The position numbers were made by a program, and so were the translations under genes. The notes beneath the pieces are model-generated. The model was given only the letters and a program-made list of their open reading frames with translations, did no database searches and had not been told where the DNA came from. From Xylophilus ampelinus (GTDB lineage: Bacteria; Pseudomonadota; Gammaproteobacteria; Burkholderiales; Burkholderiaceae_C), in assembly GCF_901875635.1 (NCBI RefSeq), contig NZ_CABFMN010000081.1, positions 1 through 64,000 of the forward strand: a stretch of 64,000 nt of DNA, written 5' to 3'. This document shows positions 17,834 through 26,679 of this stretch, one piece after another. Every line of letters starts with the position of its first letter. Positions within the stretch are counted from its first letter, which is position 1.

Positions 17834-18774
17834 CGCGCATGAACTCCCAAGACGCCAACAGCATTGCGATGGCCATCCTCACGGCGCACCTGCCGCGCTT
17901 CGGCGCGCATCCGCCGGTGGTGCCGCAGCACTACGCCTCGGACGACCCGATCTACCGCGGCGTGCGCCAGGCCGCGGCGCTGATGGGCTTCATCGAGGCC
18001 GACGCCGAGTGCCTGGCCCGCGCCTGGCAGGCGCAGAGCCGGCGGCTGGGCCTGTTCGAGGCGCAGCGCTGGCCGGCCACACCGGTGGACTTCGACCTGC
18101 GCGAGTTTCCGCCACAGGCGCGCGACGATGCCTTCACGCCCTGCCCTGAACAGCTCGGCCTGTATGCCGTGCTGCCCGACGCGGCCTGGGTCGGCCGCAT
18201 GGCACGCGCCGGCGTGCCGACGGTGCAGTTGCGCTTCAAGCCCGGCGACGCGCGGGCCATGCAGGGCGAGGTGCGCGCCGCCGTTGCCGCCGTGCAGGGC
18301 ACACCGGCGCTGCTCTTCATCAACGACCACTGGCAGGCCGCCATCGAGGCCGGTGCCTATGGCGTGCACCTGGGGCAGGAAGACCTGGACGCGCTCACAG
18401 AGTCCGACGTCGACGCGATTCGCCGCGCCGGCCTGCGCCTGGGCGTGAGCACCCATGGCTATGCCGAGATGCAGCGCGCCGACGCCGTGAGCCCGAGCTA
18501 CCTCGCGCTGGGCGCCGTGTTCCCCACCACGCTCAAGCAGATGGCGACGGCGCCGCAGGGGCTCACGCGCCTGAAGTGCTATGCCCAGCTGATGCACGGC
18601 TACCCACTGGTCGCCATCGGCGGCTTCGACGTGTCGCGCGTGCCGGCCGCCATGGCCGCCGGCGTGGGCTCGGTGGCCGTGGTGCGTGCCATCGTCGGCG
18701 CGGACGATCCCGAAGGCGCTGCGCGTGCCCTGATGGACTCGATCGCAGCGCACCCGCCCGCCGCGGGCCGCTAA
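17830..18774 (+). CDS. thiE: Thiamine phosphate synthase with an N-terminal extension
   Basis: A 314-residue protein whose residues 110-310 are the ThiE TIM barrel. It shows TVQLRFK near the pyrophosphate site, [26 protein letters not shown] with its conserved Asp residues, [25 protein letters not shown] and a C-terminal VAIGGFD. It couples HMP-PP to thiazole phosphate. Typical ThiE is about 210 residues; the first ~100 here (with the stretch [19 protein letters not shown]) are an added segment I cannot assign. The ATG at 17830 overlaps the thiG stop; an in-frame ATG at 17839 is also possible. Confidence 0.92.
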   Translation: MTRMNSQDANSIAMAILTAHLPRFGAHPPVVPQHYASDDPIYRGVRQAAALMGFIEADAECLARAWQAQSRRLGLFEAQRWPATPVDFDLREFPPQARDDAFTPCPEQLGLYAVLPDAAWVGRMARAGVPTVQLRFKPGDARAMQGEVRAAVAAVQGTPALLFINDHWQAAIEAGAYGVHLGQEDLDALTESDVDAIRRAGLRLGVSTHGYAEMQRADAVSPSYLALGAVFPTTLKQMATAPQGLTRLKCYAQLMHGYPLVAIGGFDVSRVPAAMAAGVGSVAVVRAIVGADDPEGAARALMDSIAAHPPAAGR

Positions 18775-18784
18775 ACTCCGCCCA

Positions 18785-18815
18785 CCCCGGCGCAGCACGC
18801 TGCGCTGCGCCGGGG
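18785..18815 (+). terminator. Strong stem-loop after thiE
   Basis: Perfect 11-bp arms CCCCGGCGCAG and CTGCGCCGGGG enclose a nine-base loop, ten bases after the thiE stop. There is no T-run, so it may be a Rho-type pause or a 3' mRNA-stabilising hairpin at the end of the thi operon. It directly abuts the second TPP riboswitch. Confidence 0.5.
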
Positions 18816-18895
18816 CCGCTAGGGGTGTTCACCGCGAGGTGGACTGAGAGAGTCCCTTTGAACCTGATTGAGGTAATCCTCGCGCAGGGAAGCAG
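18816..18895 (+). promoter_or_regulatory. TPP riboswitch upstream of the TonB-dependent receptor
   Basis: It has the same conserved core as at 13338, with AGGGGTGTT at 18821, CTGAGAGA at 18844, CCCTTTGAACCTGATT, GGTAATCCTCGCG and CAGGGAAGC. The P3 arm is shorter than in the first copy. It ends about 85 bp before the receptor start, placing an outer-membrane receptor under thiamine control. Confidence 0.95.
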
Positions 18896-18979
18896 ATCCG
18901 TCGGCCGCACAGCATCTCTCGGCCTGTGCTTCAGGGCCCACGCATCCCGCTCACCTGCCATCGCGTCTTCGAACACGTC

Positions 18980-21172
18980 ATGGCGATTCCGTACCGTCTT
19001 CTCCCGAATCTCAAGTCAAAAAGGCCTGCAACGACCGCCCCGCTTGCACTGGCAGCTATGATTTTCATAGCAAACACCGCCCATGCGCAGGCGCCGGCGG
19101 CTGCGGCGAACACCCTGCCCGCCGTCACCATCGACGAGCGCGGCACGCCGCCCTCGGCCGACGTGAGCGGCTTCGGCGACCTGCCGCTGAAGGACGTGCC
19201 GATCTCGGCCACGGTGATCGACAGCACCGAGTTGCAGTCCAGCGGCGCGCGCAGGCTGGCCGACCTCACGCGGTTCGACGCCTCGGTCACCGATGCCTAC
19301 AACTCCGCCGGCTACTGGGACTTCCTGAGCGTACGCGGCTTCGTGCTGGACAACCGGTTCAACTACCGGCGCGAGGGCCTGCCGATCAGCGCCGAGACGG
19401 CCATCCCGCTGGACAACAAGGCGCGCGTCGAGATCCTGCGCGGCACCAGCGGCATCCAGGCCGGCACCAGCGCCCCCGGCGGGCTGGTCAACTACGTCGT
19501 CAAGCGCCCCACCGAGCAGGACCTGCGCGAGGTGCGCACCGAGGTCTCGGGCCGCGGCAGCCTGCTGGGCGCCATCGACCTGGGCGGGCGCTTCGGCGCG
19601 GATCGGCAGTTCGGCTATCGCCTCAACGTGGTGAGCGAACAGTTGAAGCCGCGCACCTTCGACCTGGATGGCAACCGGCACCTGTTCTCGCTCGCGGCCG
19701 ACTGGCGCCTCACGCGCGATTCGCTGCTGGAGGCCGAGTTCGAATCCAGCCACAAGGCCCAGCCGAGCCAGAACGGCTTCAGCCTGCTGGGCGACCTGTT
19801 GCCACGCGCAGGCGACCCGCGGCTGAACCTCAACAACCAGGCCTGGTCGCAGCCTTCGGTCTTCGATGCCTTCACCGGCACGGTGCGCTTCACGCAGGCG
19901 CTCAACGCCGACTGGCGCTGGAGCGCGCAGGTGGGGCAACAGCGCCTCAAGAGCGACGACCGGCTGGCCTACGCCTTCGGCTGCAGCATGGAAGAGCGTT
20001 ACGACCGCTACTGCTCCGACGGCAGCTTCGACTTCTACGACTTCCGCAGCGAGAACGAGCGCCGCCGCCAGACCGCGGGCAACCTGGCCTTGAAGGGTCG
20101 CTTCGCCACCGCCGGCGTGCAACACGACCTCAGTGTCGGCCTGACGGCCAGCCGCGTGCGCAACCGCTTCCAGGACCAGGCCTACAACTACGTGGGCAGC
20201 GGCAACGTGTGGGGCACCGCCATCGTGCCGGCCGACCCGACGCTCACCTCGCCCAACACCAACCGCGACGAACGATCCACCGAGCTGTCGGTGCAGGACG
20301 CGATCCGCTGGACCGACCGGTTCACCACCTGGCTGGGCGTGCGCCACACGCAGTTCGCGAGAGACAGCGTGCGCACCGACGGGACACGGCCGACCGGCTA
20401 CAAGGACGGCGTGACCACGCCCTGGGTCGCACTCAGCTACGCCCTGCAGCCCGAGCTGATGGCCTACGCCAGCTGGGGCAAGGGCGTGGAGTCGCAGCTC
20501 GTGCCCGGCAAGCCGCAGCAATACACCAACGCCGGCGAGGCCTTGCCGCCGCTGGCCTCGCGCCAGTGGGAGCTGGGGCTCAAGGGCGGCAGCGGCAACC
20601 CGGCCGAGGGCCTGAACTGGCAGTTGGCGTACTTCAACATCGTGCGGCCGATGACCAACATCGACGCCTGCGAGAACACGGGGGCAGAATGCACCGGCCG
20701 CTATGACGGCAAGGCACGGCACCGGGGGCTGGAGGCCAACGTGCAGTGGGCCGGGGGCCCCTGGCGGCTGGCCGGCGGTGCCACCTTCATCGATGCCAAG
20801 CGCCGCGGCAGCAGCTTCTCGCCAGAGATCAACGGCCAGCACCCGGTCAACGTGCCGGACCAGGTCTGGCGCCTGCGCGCCGCCTACCGCGTGGCCGCCG
20901 TGCCGGGCCTCGAGCTGCAGGCCCTGCTCTCGCGCGAGGGCCGGCGCAACGTCCTGGCCGACGGCAGCCTGCGCCTGCCGGCCTGGACCCGCGTGGACGC
21001 CGCCTTGCGCTATGACACGAAGATCGGCCGCACCGCCACCACCTGGACCTTGGGCGTGGAAAATCTCTTCGACCGCCGCTACTGGAAGGAGTCGCCCAAC
21101 CAGTACGGCCACGTGTACCTCTTCCCCGGCGCGCCGCGGACCCTGCGGCTGGGCCTGACGGCGTCGCTCTGA
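18980..21172 (+). CDS. TonB-dependent outer-membrane receptor under thiamine (TPP) control
   Basis: A 730-residue receptor. A signal peptide ends near residue 37 (AHAQA). The plug domain begins with KDVPISATVIDSTELQSSGARRLADL and includes RGTSGIQAGTSAPGGLVNYVVKRPT. The remainder is a beta-barrel ending in LGVENLFDRRYW...LRLGLTASL with a C-terminal hydrophobic residue. By sequence it looks like a siderophore-type receptor, but the TPP riboswitch in its leader suggests that it imports thiamine or a precursor. The hydrophobic core of the signal peptide is encoded by a copy of the palindromic repeat. The ATG at 18980 gives the best signal peptide. Confidence 0.9.
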   Translation: MAIPYRLLPNLKSKRPATTAPLALAAMIFIANTAHAQAPAAAANTLPAVTIDERGTPPSADVSGFGDLPLKDVPISATVIDSTELQSSGARRLADLTRFDASVTDAYNSAGYWDFLSVRGFVLDNRFNYRREGLPISAETAIPLDNKARVEILRGTSGIQAGTSAPGGLVNYVVKRPTEQDLREVRTEVSGRGSLLGAIDLGGRFGADRQFGYRLNVVSEQLKPRTFDLDGNRHLFSLAADWRLTRDSLLEAEFESSHKAQPSQNGFSLLGDLLPRAGDPRLNLNNQAWSQPSVFDAFTGTVRFTQALNADWRWSAQVGQQRLKSDDRLAYAFGCSMEERYDRYCSDGSFDFYDFRSENERRRQTAGNLALKGRFATAGVQHDLSVGLTASRVRNRFQDQAYNYVGSGNVWGTAIVPADPTLTSPNTNRDERSTELSVQDAIRWTDRFTTWLGVRHTQFARDSVRTDGTRPTGYKDGVTTPWVALSYALQPELMAYASWGKGVESQLVPGKPQQYTNAGEALPPLASRQWELGLKGGSGNPAEGLNWQLAYFNIVRPMTNIDACENTGAECTGRYDGKARHRGLEANVQWAGGPWRLAGGATFIDAKRRGSSFSPEINGQHPVNVPDQVWRLRAAYRVAAVPGLELQALLSREGRRNVLADGSLRLPAWTRVDAALRYDTKIGRTATTWTLGVENLFDRRYWKESPNQYGHVYLFPGAPRTLRLGLTASL
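19055..19071 (+). repeat. Palindromic repeat core within the receptor signal peptide
   Basis: GCTAT-GATTTTC-ATAGC, read as AMIFIA in the hydrophobic core of the signal peptide. The GC-rich tail seen in other copies is weak or absent. Confidence 0.55.
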
Positions 21173-21296
21173 GCGCGGCGGCAGCGGTGTGCGGGCGCCC
21201 ATTGATGGCCCGGCCGCAGCACCTGCCGTCGGAACTGGCCCGAGATGCCGCCAGAATGCGGGCTGGCCATGCGTCCATGGTGGCCGATCGCATTCC

Positions 21297-23306
21297 ATGA
21301 CTCCAGTTGCCGCACCAGCCACCGCCCCCACCCTGCATCTCAAGTACCGCCCGGACATCGATGGACTGCGCGCCATCGCTGTCCTGTCCGTGGTGGCCTT
21401 CCATGCCTTTCCCAAATGGATGCCCGGCGGCTTCATCGGCGTGGACATCTTCTTCGTCATTTCGGGCTATCTGATCACCACGATCCTGCTGGGAAACCTG
21501 GCCAACAGCAGCTTCAGCTATGCAGACTTCTACGGGCGCCGCATTCGGCGTCTGTTCCCGGCGCTGCTGACCGTGCTGGCCGCGACTTTCGTGGTGGGGT
21601 GGTACGTCCTGCTGGCCGACGAGTTCCAGCAGTTGGGCAAGCATGTGCTCGCGGGCGGCGCCTTCCTCTCCAACCTTGCGTTCTGGAGCGAGACGGGCTA
21701 CTTCGACACGGCCACCGAAAGCAAGCCGCTGCTCCACCTGTGGTCGCTGGCCGTGGAGGAGCAGTTCTACATCCTCTGGCCGCTGGTGCTCGGCCTGGCT
21801 TGGAAGCGCGGCTGGCGCATCGGGCGCGTGCTGGGCGCGCTGGCGCTGGTGTCTTTCATCGTCAACGTCGCCCTGGTGCATCGCTACCCCAGCGCCACGT
21901 TCTACCTGCCCGCATCTCGCTTCTGGGAACTGGCAGTGGGCGGTTTGCTTGCCTACGTGCGCCTGCACCGGCCCAGGTCGATGTCACGCGGCGACGACCT
22001 GCAGTCGTTGGCAGGACTGGGCCTGATCGTGCTCGGGCTGGCGGTGCTCACCCACCTCAAGGCCTTTCCCGGCTGGTGGGCGATGCTGCCGGTCTTCGGC
22101 GCTGCACTGTGCATCGCCGCGGGGCCTGCCGCGTTTCTGAATCGCTTTTTTCTTGCGTCGAAGCCGATGGTGTGGGTCGGCCTAATCAGCTACCCGCTGT
22201 ACCTGTGGCATTGGCCGCTCCTGGCCTACGCGCGGATTGTCGAAGGCGGGATGCCTTCGCGGAACATCCGGATCGCCTGCGTCGTTCTGGCTTTCGCACT
22301 GGCCTGGCTGACCTGGTTCTTCGTGGAGAAGCGCGTGCGCCACGCCACCGGCCCGCGTACGCCTCGCCTGCTGGCGGCAGCCATGGCCGCACTGATGGCA
22401 TGCGGCGCACTGGCCTGGAGCCAGTGGCTGAGCGCGCGTCACAGCGACCCCTATCTGGCGCAGGTGGTCGCCGCCACACAGGACTGGAGCTACCCGCAGG
22501 GCCTCACTGCGGCCCGCATCGGCGACGACCCGGGATGGCGCCTCGGCGACGGTCCGCACACGGTGCTGCTCTTCGGCGACAGCCATATCGAGCAGTACGC
22601 GGCCCGGGCGGTGGCCCTGGCAAAGAAGGATGGCGCTCAGTCCATCCATTCCCTCCTCTTCGCAACGCGGGGTGGGTGCCCCCCCATCCCGAACGTGATG
22701 GAAGACCTCAACCCCGGATGCGACGCCTGGCGCAGCGGCGTCATCGACTGGATACACAAGAACCGCCCCGACGCGGTGGTGATCGGTGGATGCTGGAACT
22801 GCTATTTCATCAAGCAGGCTGTCGCCAATCCCGATGGGAGTCATGACGGCGGCTTCTACTACCGCGACCCGTCCACCGGAACGAACTACCGCTTCCGTGG
22901 CGGCGGTGGCGGCGAATGGGCTTTCAAGTCGCTGGAGTACCTGCTCAAGGACCTGGCGCTCTACACGAAGGTCTATTTCCTGCTCGACAACCCCATCGGC
23001 GAGCCGTTTGAACCCAAGCGGCTGATCGACTTCAACCGACTGGGCGGCTGGAGCGTCTCGCGCGTGTCGCCCACCACGCCATGGCCAGGGGACCAGAAAT
23101 TCCTGGACGGACGCCTGCGCCAGCTTGCCCTGGCCACCCACGCCACGCTGATCGATCCTTTACCGACGCTGTGCCCCGGGGGCGCCTGCATCCGGACCTT
23201 CGCGGACGGCGTCCCGGTCTACAAGGATGGCGATCACCTGCGCTCTGCCTATACCGAGAAGTTCGCGACCTATCTGGACCCGGTCCTGAACGTTCCCGGT
23301 CGCTGA
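21297..23306 (+). CDS. Acyltransferase family 3 membrane protein with C-terminal SGNH domain (OafA/YrhL type)
   Basis: A 669-residue O-acetyltransferase-like protein. Residues 15-385 hold about 10-11 membrane segments of the acyl-transferase-3 fold, with YRPDIDGLRAIAVLSVVAFHAF, GVDIFFVISGYLIT, RRIRRLFPALL and SLAVEEQFYILWPL. Residues 430-669 form a periplasmic SGNH domain with the nucleophile in LLFGDSHIEQYA and the D-x-x-H pair in DGDHLRSAY. Such proteins acetylate O-antigen, peptidoglycan or other surface polysaccharides. No polysaccharide genes are adjacent, so the target is unknown. The ATG at 21297 removes a non-membrane leader. Confidence 0.92.
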   Translation: MTPVAAPATAPTLHLKYRPDIDGLRAIAVLSVVAFHAFPKWMPGGFIGVDIFFVISGYLITTILLGNLANSSFSYADFYGRRIRRLFPALLTVLAATFVVGWYVLLADEFQQLGKHVLAGGAFLSNLAFWSETGYFDTATESKPLLHLWSLAVEEQFYILWPLVLGLAWKRGWRIGRVLGALALVSFIVNVALVHRYPSATFYLPASRFWELAVGGLLAYVRLHRPRSMSRGDDLQSLAGLGLIVLGLAVLTHLKAFPGWWAMLPVFGAALCIAAGPAAFLNRFFLASKPMVWVGLISYPLYLWHWPLLAYARIVEGGMPSRNIRIACVVLAFALAWLTWFFVEKRVRHATGPRTPRLLAAAMAALMACGALAWSQWLSARHSDPYLAQVVAATQDWSYPQGLTAARIGDDPGWRLGDGPHTVLLFGDSHIEQYAARAVALAKKDGAQSIHSLLFATRGGCPPIPNVMEDLNPGCDAWRSGVIDWIHKNRPDAVVIGGCWNCYFIKQAVANPDGSHDGGFYYRDPSTGTNYRFRGGGGGEWAFKSLEYLLKDLALYTKVYFLLDNPIGEPFEPKRLIDFNRLGGWSVSRVSPTTPWPGDQKFLDGRLRQLALATHATLIDPLPTLCPGGACIRTFADGVPVYKDGDHLRSAYTEKFATYLDPVLNVPGR

Positions 23307-23411
23307 GAGCGGCCTCGGCCTTGCGCGTGGGCGCCCTGCGCAGGCGGGGAAAAGTACCGTTTTGAACAAGTTCACATCGCCACAACCGCCGCCCGCGGCA
23401 ATACTTGCGCC

Positions 23412-23639
23412 ATGCCCATCGAACTTCTGCACCGTCTGGCCAGCGAACGTCTGCCCATCGCCGTGACCGACGGCGGGGACATCGACTCGGTCCGCATGCT
23501 CATCCTGGCCGGCCATGTGCGCGCCGAGATCCCGCGCCCGGTCCGCACGCTCTCCGGCCATCACCAGCCGCCCGCCATGGTGACGGCCATCACCTCGCTG
23601 GGCCGGCAGATGCTGGAGCGTTTCCCGCGCGCCGCCTGA
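23412..23639 (+). CDS. Small protein of unknown function
   Basis: A 75-residue protein, MPIELLHRLASERLPIAVTD at its start. It contains no membrane segment, Cys or recognised motif; it has an amphipathic N-terminal helix and the region RMLILAGHVRAEIPRP. Codon use looks like that of the neighbours. It follows a 105-bp region with the interrupted palindrome TGAAC-aa-GTTCA at 23363-23374, which may be an operator. I have an impression that similar short proteins occur in other Comamonadaceae, but this was not checked. Confidence 0.6.
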   Translation: MPIELLHRLASERLPIAVTDGGDIDSVRMLILAGHVRAEIPRPVRTLSGHHQPPAMVTAITSLGRQMLERFPRAA

Positions 23640-23824
23640 ACTCGAGCGCAGCGGCACGGCCGGCAGCCTTGAGCGATCGGGCTGCCGGCCTTTGCTTTGT
23701 TCGGCCGCCTGCTGCACGCACCAGGGCTTCGCCCCGCGGCGCTGACGGCTTAAGGCATGCCTAAGCGCCGAGCCCGACATTCTTTCGCATCGTGTTCCAC
23801 ACCCACACCGCGAAAGGAATCTCC

Positions 23825-25288
23825 ATGAAGACGATCAACACCCCGCAGCGCCTCGTCCTCGCGCTCGCGGCGGCGGGCGTGCTTGGCGCCGCCGGCGCCG
23901 GGGCCTACACCAGCGCACGAGCCAGCGCCCAGCCCGCGCCCGTGACCACACCGATGGTGGCGCCCATCGCGGCGCCCGATTTCTCCACCATCACCGCACG
24001 CAACGGTCCTGCAGTGGTGAACATCAGCGTCACCGGCGTCACCAAGACGGCGTCGGCGGACGGTGCCGCCAGCATCCCGGGCCTGGACCCGAACGATCCG
24101 TTCTACGAGTTCTTCCAGCAGTTCCGCGGCCCCAACATGCCGAAGGCGCCACAACGCGAAGTGCCGACGCGCGGCCAGGGCTCGGGCTTCATCATCAGCC
24201 CCGACGGCACCATCCTGACCAATGCCCATGTGGTGAAGGACGCCAAGGAAGTCACCGTCAAGCTGACCGACCGCCGCGAGTTCCGCGCCAAGGTGCTCGG
24301 CTCCGACCCGAAGACCGACATCGCCGTGCTGAAGATCGACGCCAAGAACCTGCCCACGGTGCCGATCGGCAACGTCAAGGACCTGAAGGTTGGCGAATGG
24401 GTGCTGGCCATCGGCTCGCCCTTCGGATTCGAGAACACCGTGACGGCGGGTGTCGTGAGCGCCAAGGGCCGCTCGCTGCCCGACGACAGCTACACGCCCT
24501 TCATCCAGACCGACGTGCCGATCAACCCCGGCAATTCCGGCGGGCCGCTGTTCAATGCGCGCGGCGAGGTGGTCGGCATCAACTCGCAGATCTACAGCCG
24601 TAGTGGCGGTTACCAGGGAGTGTCCTTCGCGATCCCGATCGACATCGCGACCAAGGTCAAGGACCAGATCGTGGCGACCGGCAAGGCCAGCCATGCCAAG
24701 CTGGGCGTCGCCGTGCAGGAGGTGAACCAGACCTTCGCCGACTCCTTCAAGCTCGACAAGCCCGAGGGCGCGCTGGTCTCGAACGTCGAGAAAGGCAGTG
24801 CGGCCGAGAAGGCCGGGCTGCAGAGCGGCGACGTGATCCTCAAGGTGGATGGCCAACCCATCGTCACCTCGGGCGACCTGCCGGCCATCATCGGGCAGAT
24901 GATGCCGGGCCAGAAGGTGTCGCTTGAGGTATGGCGCAAGGGCGCGCCCGAGGAACTGAGTGCCAAACTGGCCGATGCGAGCGACAAGGTTCAGACCGCG
25001 AAGGCTGATGACGCCATCGGCAAGGGCAAGCTCGGCCTCGCGCTGAGGCCGCTGCAGCCGCAGGAGAAGCGCGAGTCCTCGCTGGACAGCGGGCTGGTAG
25101 TAGAAGACGCGCAGGGCCCGTCGGCGCTGGCCGGCATCCAGGCCGGTGACGTGCTGCTGGCGATCAACGGCACGCCGGCAAAGAGCGTCGACCAAGTGCG
25201 TCAGGCGGTGGCCAAGGCCGACAAGTCGGTCGCGCTGCTGATCCAGCGCGGCGACGACCGCATCTTCGTGCCGGTGCGCATCGGCTGA
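23825..25288 (+). CDS. Do-like periplasmic serine endoprotease (DegP/MucD type)
   Basis: A 487-residue HtrA-family protease. A signal peptide occupies about residues 1-37. The trypsin-like domain shows the catalytic triad: His in TNAHVV near residue 133, Asp in KTDIAVL near 164 and Ser in GNSGGP near 238. Two PDZ domains follow (about 285-375 and 395-480). It degrades or refolds damaged envelope proteins. The 185-bp region upstream has the 10-bp palindrome AGGCATGCCT at 23753-23762. It is a stand-alone gene followed by tRNA-Asn. Confidence 0.95.
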   Translation: MKTINTPQRLVLALAAAGVLGAAGAGAYTSARASAQPAPVTTPMVAPIAAPDFSTITARNGPAVVNISVTGVTKTASADGAASIPGLDPNDPFYEFFQQFRGPNMPKAPQREVPTRGQGSGFIISPDGTILTNAHVVKDAKEVTVKLTDRREFRAKVLGSDPKTDIAVLKIDAKNLPTVPIGNVKDLKVGEWVLAIGSPFGFENTVTAGVVSAKGRSLPDDSYTPFIQTDVPINPGNSGGPLFNARGEVVGINSQIYSRSGGYQGVSFAIPIDIATKVKDQIVATGKASHAKLGVAVQEVNQTFADSFKLDKPEGALVSNVEKGSAAEKAGLQSGDVILKVDGQPIVTSGDLPAIIGQMMPGQKVSLEVWRKGAPEELSAKLADASDKVQTAKADDAIGKGKLGLALRPLQPQEKRESSLDSGLVVEDAQGPSALAGIQAGDVLLAINGTPAKSVDQVRQAVAKADKSVALLIQRGDDRIFVPVRIG

Positions 25289-25376
25289 AGTCGATACCTC
25301 GCCATTGAGCAAGGGACCCGCGCCCCTCTTTTTCCGCGAATTGATGGGCTGCTTTCGGAACCGGCACTTTTGACGC

Positions 25377-25382
25377 TATACT
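25377..25382 (+). promoter_or_regulatory. Probable -10 box of tRNA-Asn
   Basis: TATACT lies 11 bp before the first base of the tRNA, with a poor -35 candidate (TTCGGA) 17 bp further upstream. The following GCGGGC resembles a stringent-control discriminator. Confidence 0.55.
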
Positions 25383-25393
25383 AGCGGGCTCAT

Positions 25394-25469
25394 TCCCCGA
25401 TAGCTCAGTCGGTAGAGCGCCGGACTGTTAATCCGTAGGTCCCTGGTTCGAGCCCAGGTCGGGGAGCCA
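25394..25469 (+). tRNA. tRNA-Asn (anticodon GTT)
   Basis: A 76-nt cloverleaf. The acceptor arms TCCCCGA/TCGGGGA pair, the D-loop has AGCTCAGTCGGTAGAGC, the anticodon loop CTGTTAA carries GTT at 25427-25429, the T-arm has GGTTCGAGCC, and CCA is encoded at 25467-25469. Its 3' half is repeated at 40321, marking it as the integration target of the element to the right. The gene stays intact after integration. Confidence 0.97.
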
Positions 25470-25533
25470 AATAAAAGGCCGCATGGCCCTTGGCCCCGCT
25501 GCTGCAGTTTCTGTAGCGCGGGGCTTCTTCTTT
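25421..25533 (+). repeat. attL: left copy of the 113-bp direct repeat
   Basis: From the anticodon stem of tRNA-Asn to the end of its terminator, this segment matches 40321-40433 with one mismatch (position 25492 is G, 40392 is A). Similarity stops abruptly on both sides. The crossover is expected inside the tRNA part, as for other tyrosine integrases. Confidence 0.92.
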
Positions 25534-25534
25534 T
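25493..25534 (+). terminator. Intrinsic terminator of tRNA-Asn
   Basis: GCCCCGC (25493-25499) pairs with GCGGGGC (25518-25524) and is followed by TTCTTCTTTT. The terminator is included in the att repeat and therefore occurs again at 40393-40433. Confidence 0.8.
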
Positions 25535-25549
25535 GTGCGGCGGTTTTGC

Positions 25550-25570
25550 CGATGTAACGGCGGATGTAAG
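25550..25570. repeat. Left copy of a 21-bp repeat, probable integrase arm-type site
   Basis: It contains two GATGTAA units (25551-25557 and 25563-25569), spaced 12 bp start to start. The whole 21 bp recurs at 40170-40190 in the same orientation, just before the integrase start. Paired short repeats flanking att cores are expected for integrase arm binding; the role is inferred. Confidence 0.6.
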
Positions 25571-25717
25571 ACGATTTCCTGGCCGAAGCTTGGATGGCAT
25601 TGCCCGATCGACCGCCTCAACCTTTTGGGGATTGGCTACAAGCTTAGGTGCTGTTCAAGCGCGACGAGCCGAGGCCGTGGACAGGTGGCAGTGTTGGAAG
25701 ACCCGGAGGAGCTGGCT

Positions 25718-25894
25718 ATGCACCGCGTTACCGCTGTGACCGTCTATGCGCTGATCTTTGCCGCCGCCTGCGGCGCTGCTTGGCTTGCTAGCCTGTCGCG
25801 GCACCGATGGGCACCTGGCGCCGCGTTTTGGATCACCTTGTTGGTGCTCGGCACCGTTGCTGCGCTTACGGGCGTCGACCTGGGCGGGGAATGA
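25718..25894 (+). CDS. Small two-helix membrane protein
   Basis: A 58-residue protein with two hydrophobic segments, about residues 5-22 and 33-50 (AFWITLLVLGTVAALTGV). A good ribosome binding site, CGGAGGAG, precedes the ATG at 25718. It is the first gene inside the left end of the element. Two-helix proteins of this size in phage elements can be holin-like, but there is no specific similarity that I recognise and no adjacent endolysin on this strand. Confidence 0.6.
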   Translation: MHRVTAVTVYALIFAAACGAAWLASLSRHRWAPGAAFWITLLVLGTVAALTGVDLGGE

Positions 25895-25987
25895 TTTTTT
25901 GGCGCTTGGAGCGGTACGCTGGAAGGCGGAGCAGCGCTAGGCAAAGAAAAAGGCCCCGAAGGGCCTGGAGGCGGCATCTCGAATGTG

Positions 25988-26248
25988 TCAGTCCGCAATG
26001 GGCACGTCGTAGCCCGCCAACTCGCTCAAGTAACACTCATCGCACGACGCGCTCTGAGCGGCGTGGTTGAGTTGTTGCAGACGCGGAAGGACAGCGATGC
26101 AATAGAAGCGGAGATGGTCGGATTCCTCCTCTGCGAGCCGTCGCATGGCATACAGCAGCGGCTCAATCTGATAGTTTGCTTCCGCCACCACGCTCATCCG
26201 CTCTGCCGGCGTCAGCAGACGGTCACCTTCGGCAACTGGCTTAGCCAT
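25988..26248 (-). CDS. Small protein of unknown function in the element
   Basis: An 86-residue acidic, helix-rich protein (MAKPVAEGDRLLTPAERMSV at the start; Cys pair in SCDEC near residue 73). No domain recognised. Its ATG at 26248 overlaps the stop of the upstream gene by eight bases, so the two are translated together. The pattern LLYAMRRLAEEE resembles small proteins seen in Pseudomonas and Burkholderia prophages, but I cannot name a family. Confidence 0.65.
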   Translation of the reverse strand: MAKPVAEGDRLLTPAERMSVVAEANYQIEPLLYAMRRLAEEESDHLRFYCIAVLPRLQQLNHAAQSASCDECYLSELAGYDVPIAD

Positions 26249-26546
26249 GACGCGCCTCCACCTGCGGAAACGCGAGCGCGTGCATGGCTTTCCAGGATGC
26301 ATGAACCTCTGACGCAAGGTCAGACGCCAGCCAATGCAGGACATCCTGGTCGTCGCTGGCGAATGATTGCAGCCACTCCTTGCCGTTGCCGTACATTCCC
26401 ATCAGTAAGACATTGAGTTGTTGCAGCTTGGCTGCGATGCGCTCCGACTCCGCACTGCAGAGCAAGTGTTTCGCGCTCAGCGTGACGATGTTTACAGGCG
26501 AGGTTGCAAGCGTTTGCCCACTCGGGGCGACAATACGGGTAGCCAT
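26241..26546 (-). CDS. Small protein of unknown function, coupled to the next gene
   Basis: A 101-residue protein whose middle is predicted helical (SAESERIAAKLQQLNVLLMG). It has no signal peptide or metal motif. A ribosome binding site candidate, AAGGAACG, lies a few bases before the ATG at 26546. It is the first gene of a two-gene unit with the 86-residue protein. Confidence 0.65.
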   Translation of the reverse strand: MATRIVAPSGQTLATSPVNIVTLSAKHLLCSAESERIAAKLQQLNVLLMGMYGNGKEWLQSFASDDQDVLHWLASDLASEVHASWKAMHALAFPQVEARHG

Positions 26547-26679
26547 GATGCACGTTCCTTCAGGTTGTGTGCGTTGTGGTTAGAACGGCTGCAGGGCTCC
26601 TAACCCCTGTGGCCGTTCGCTTTTGTGCCTCGGATCACGATCCGCACCCGGTGCGGACCGCTCGCCCCGAGGCGCGGCG

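Noticed and set aside
19016..21460. An 814-codon open frame on the minus strand
   Set aside because: It is antisense to the TonB-dependent receptor, which has clear plug and barrel motifs.
25302..25340. An intrinsic terminator after the Do-like protease
   Set aside because: A T-run is present but the preceding stem is short and weak (about four paired bases), so it was not listed as a feature.
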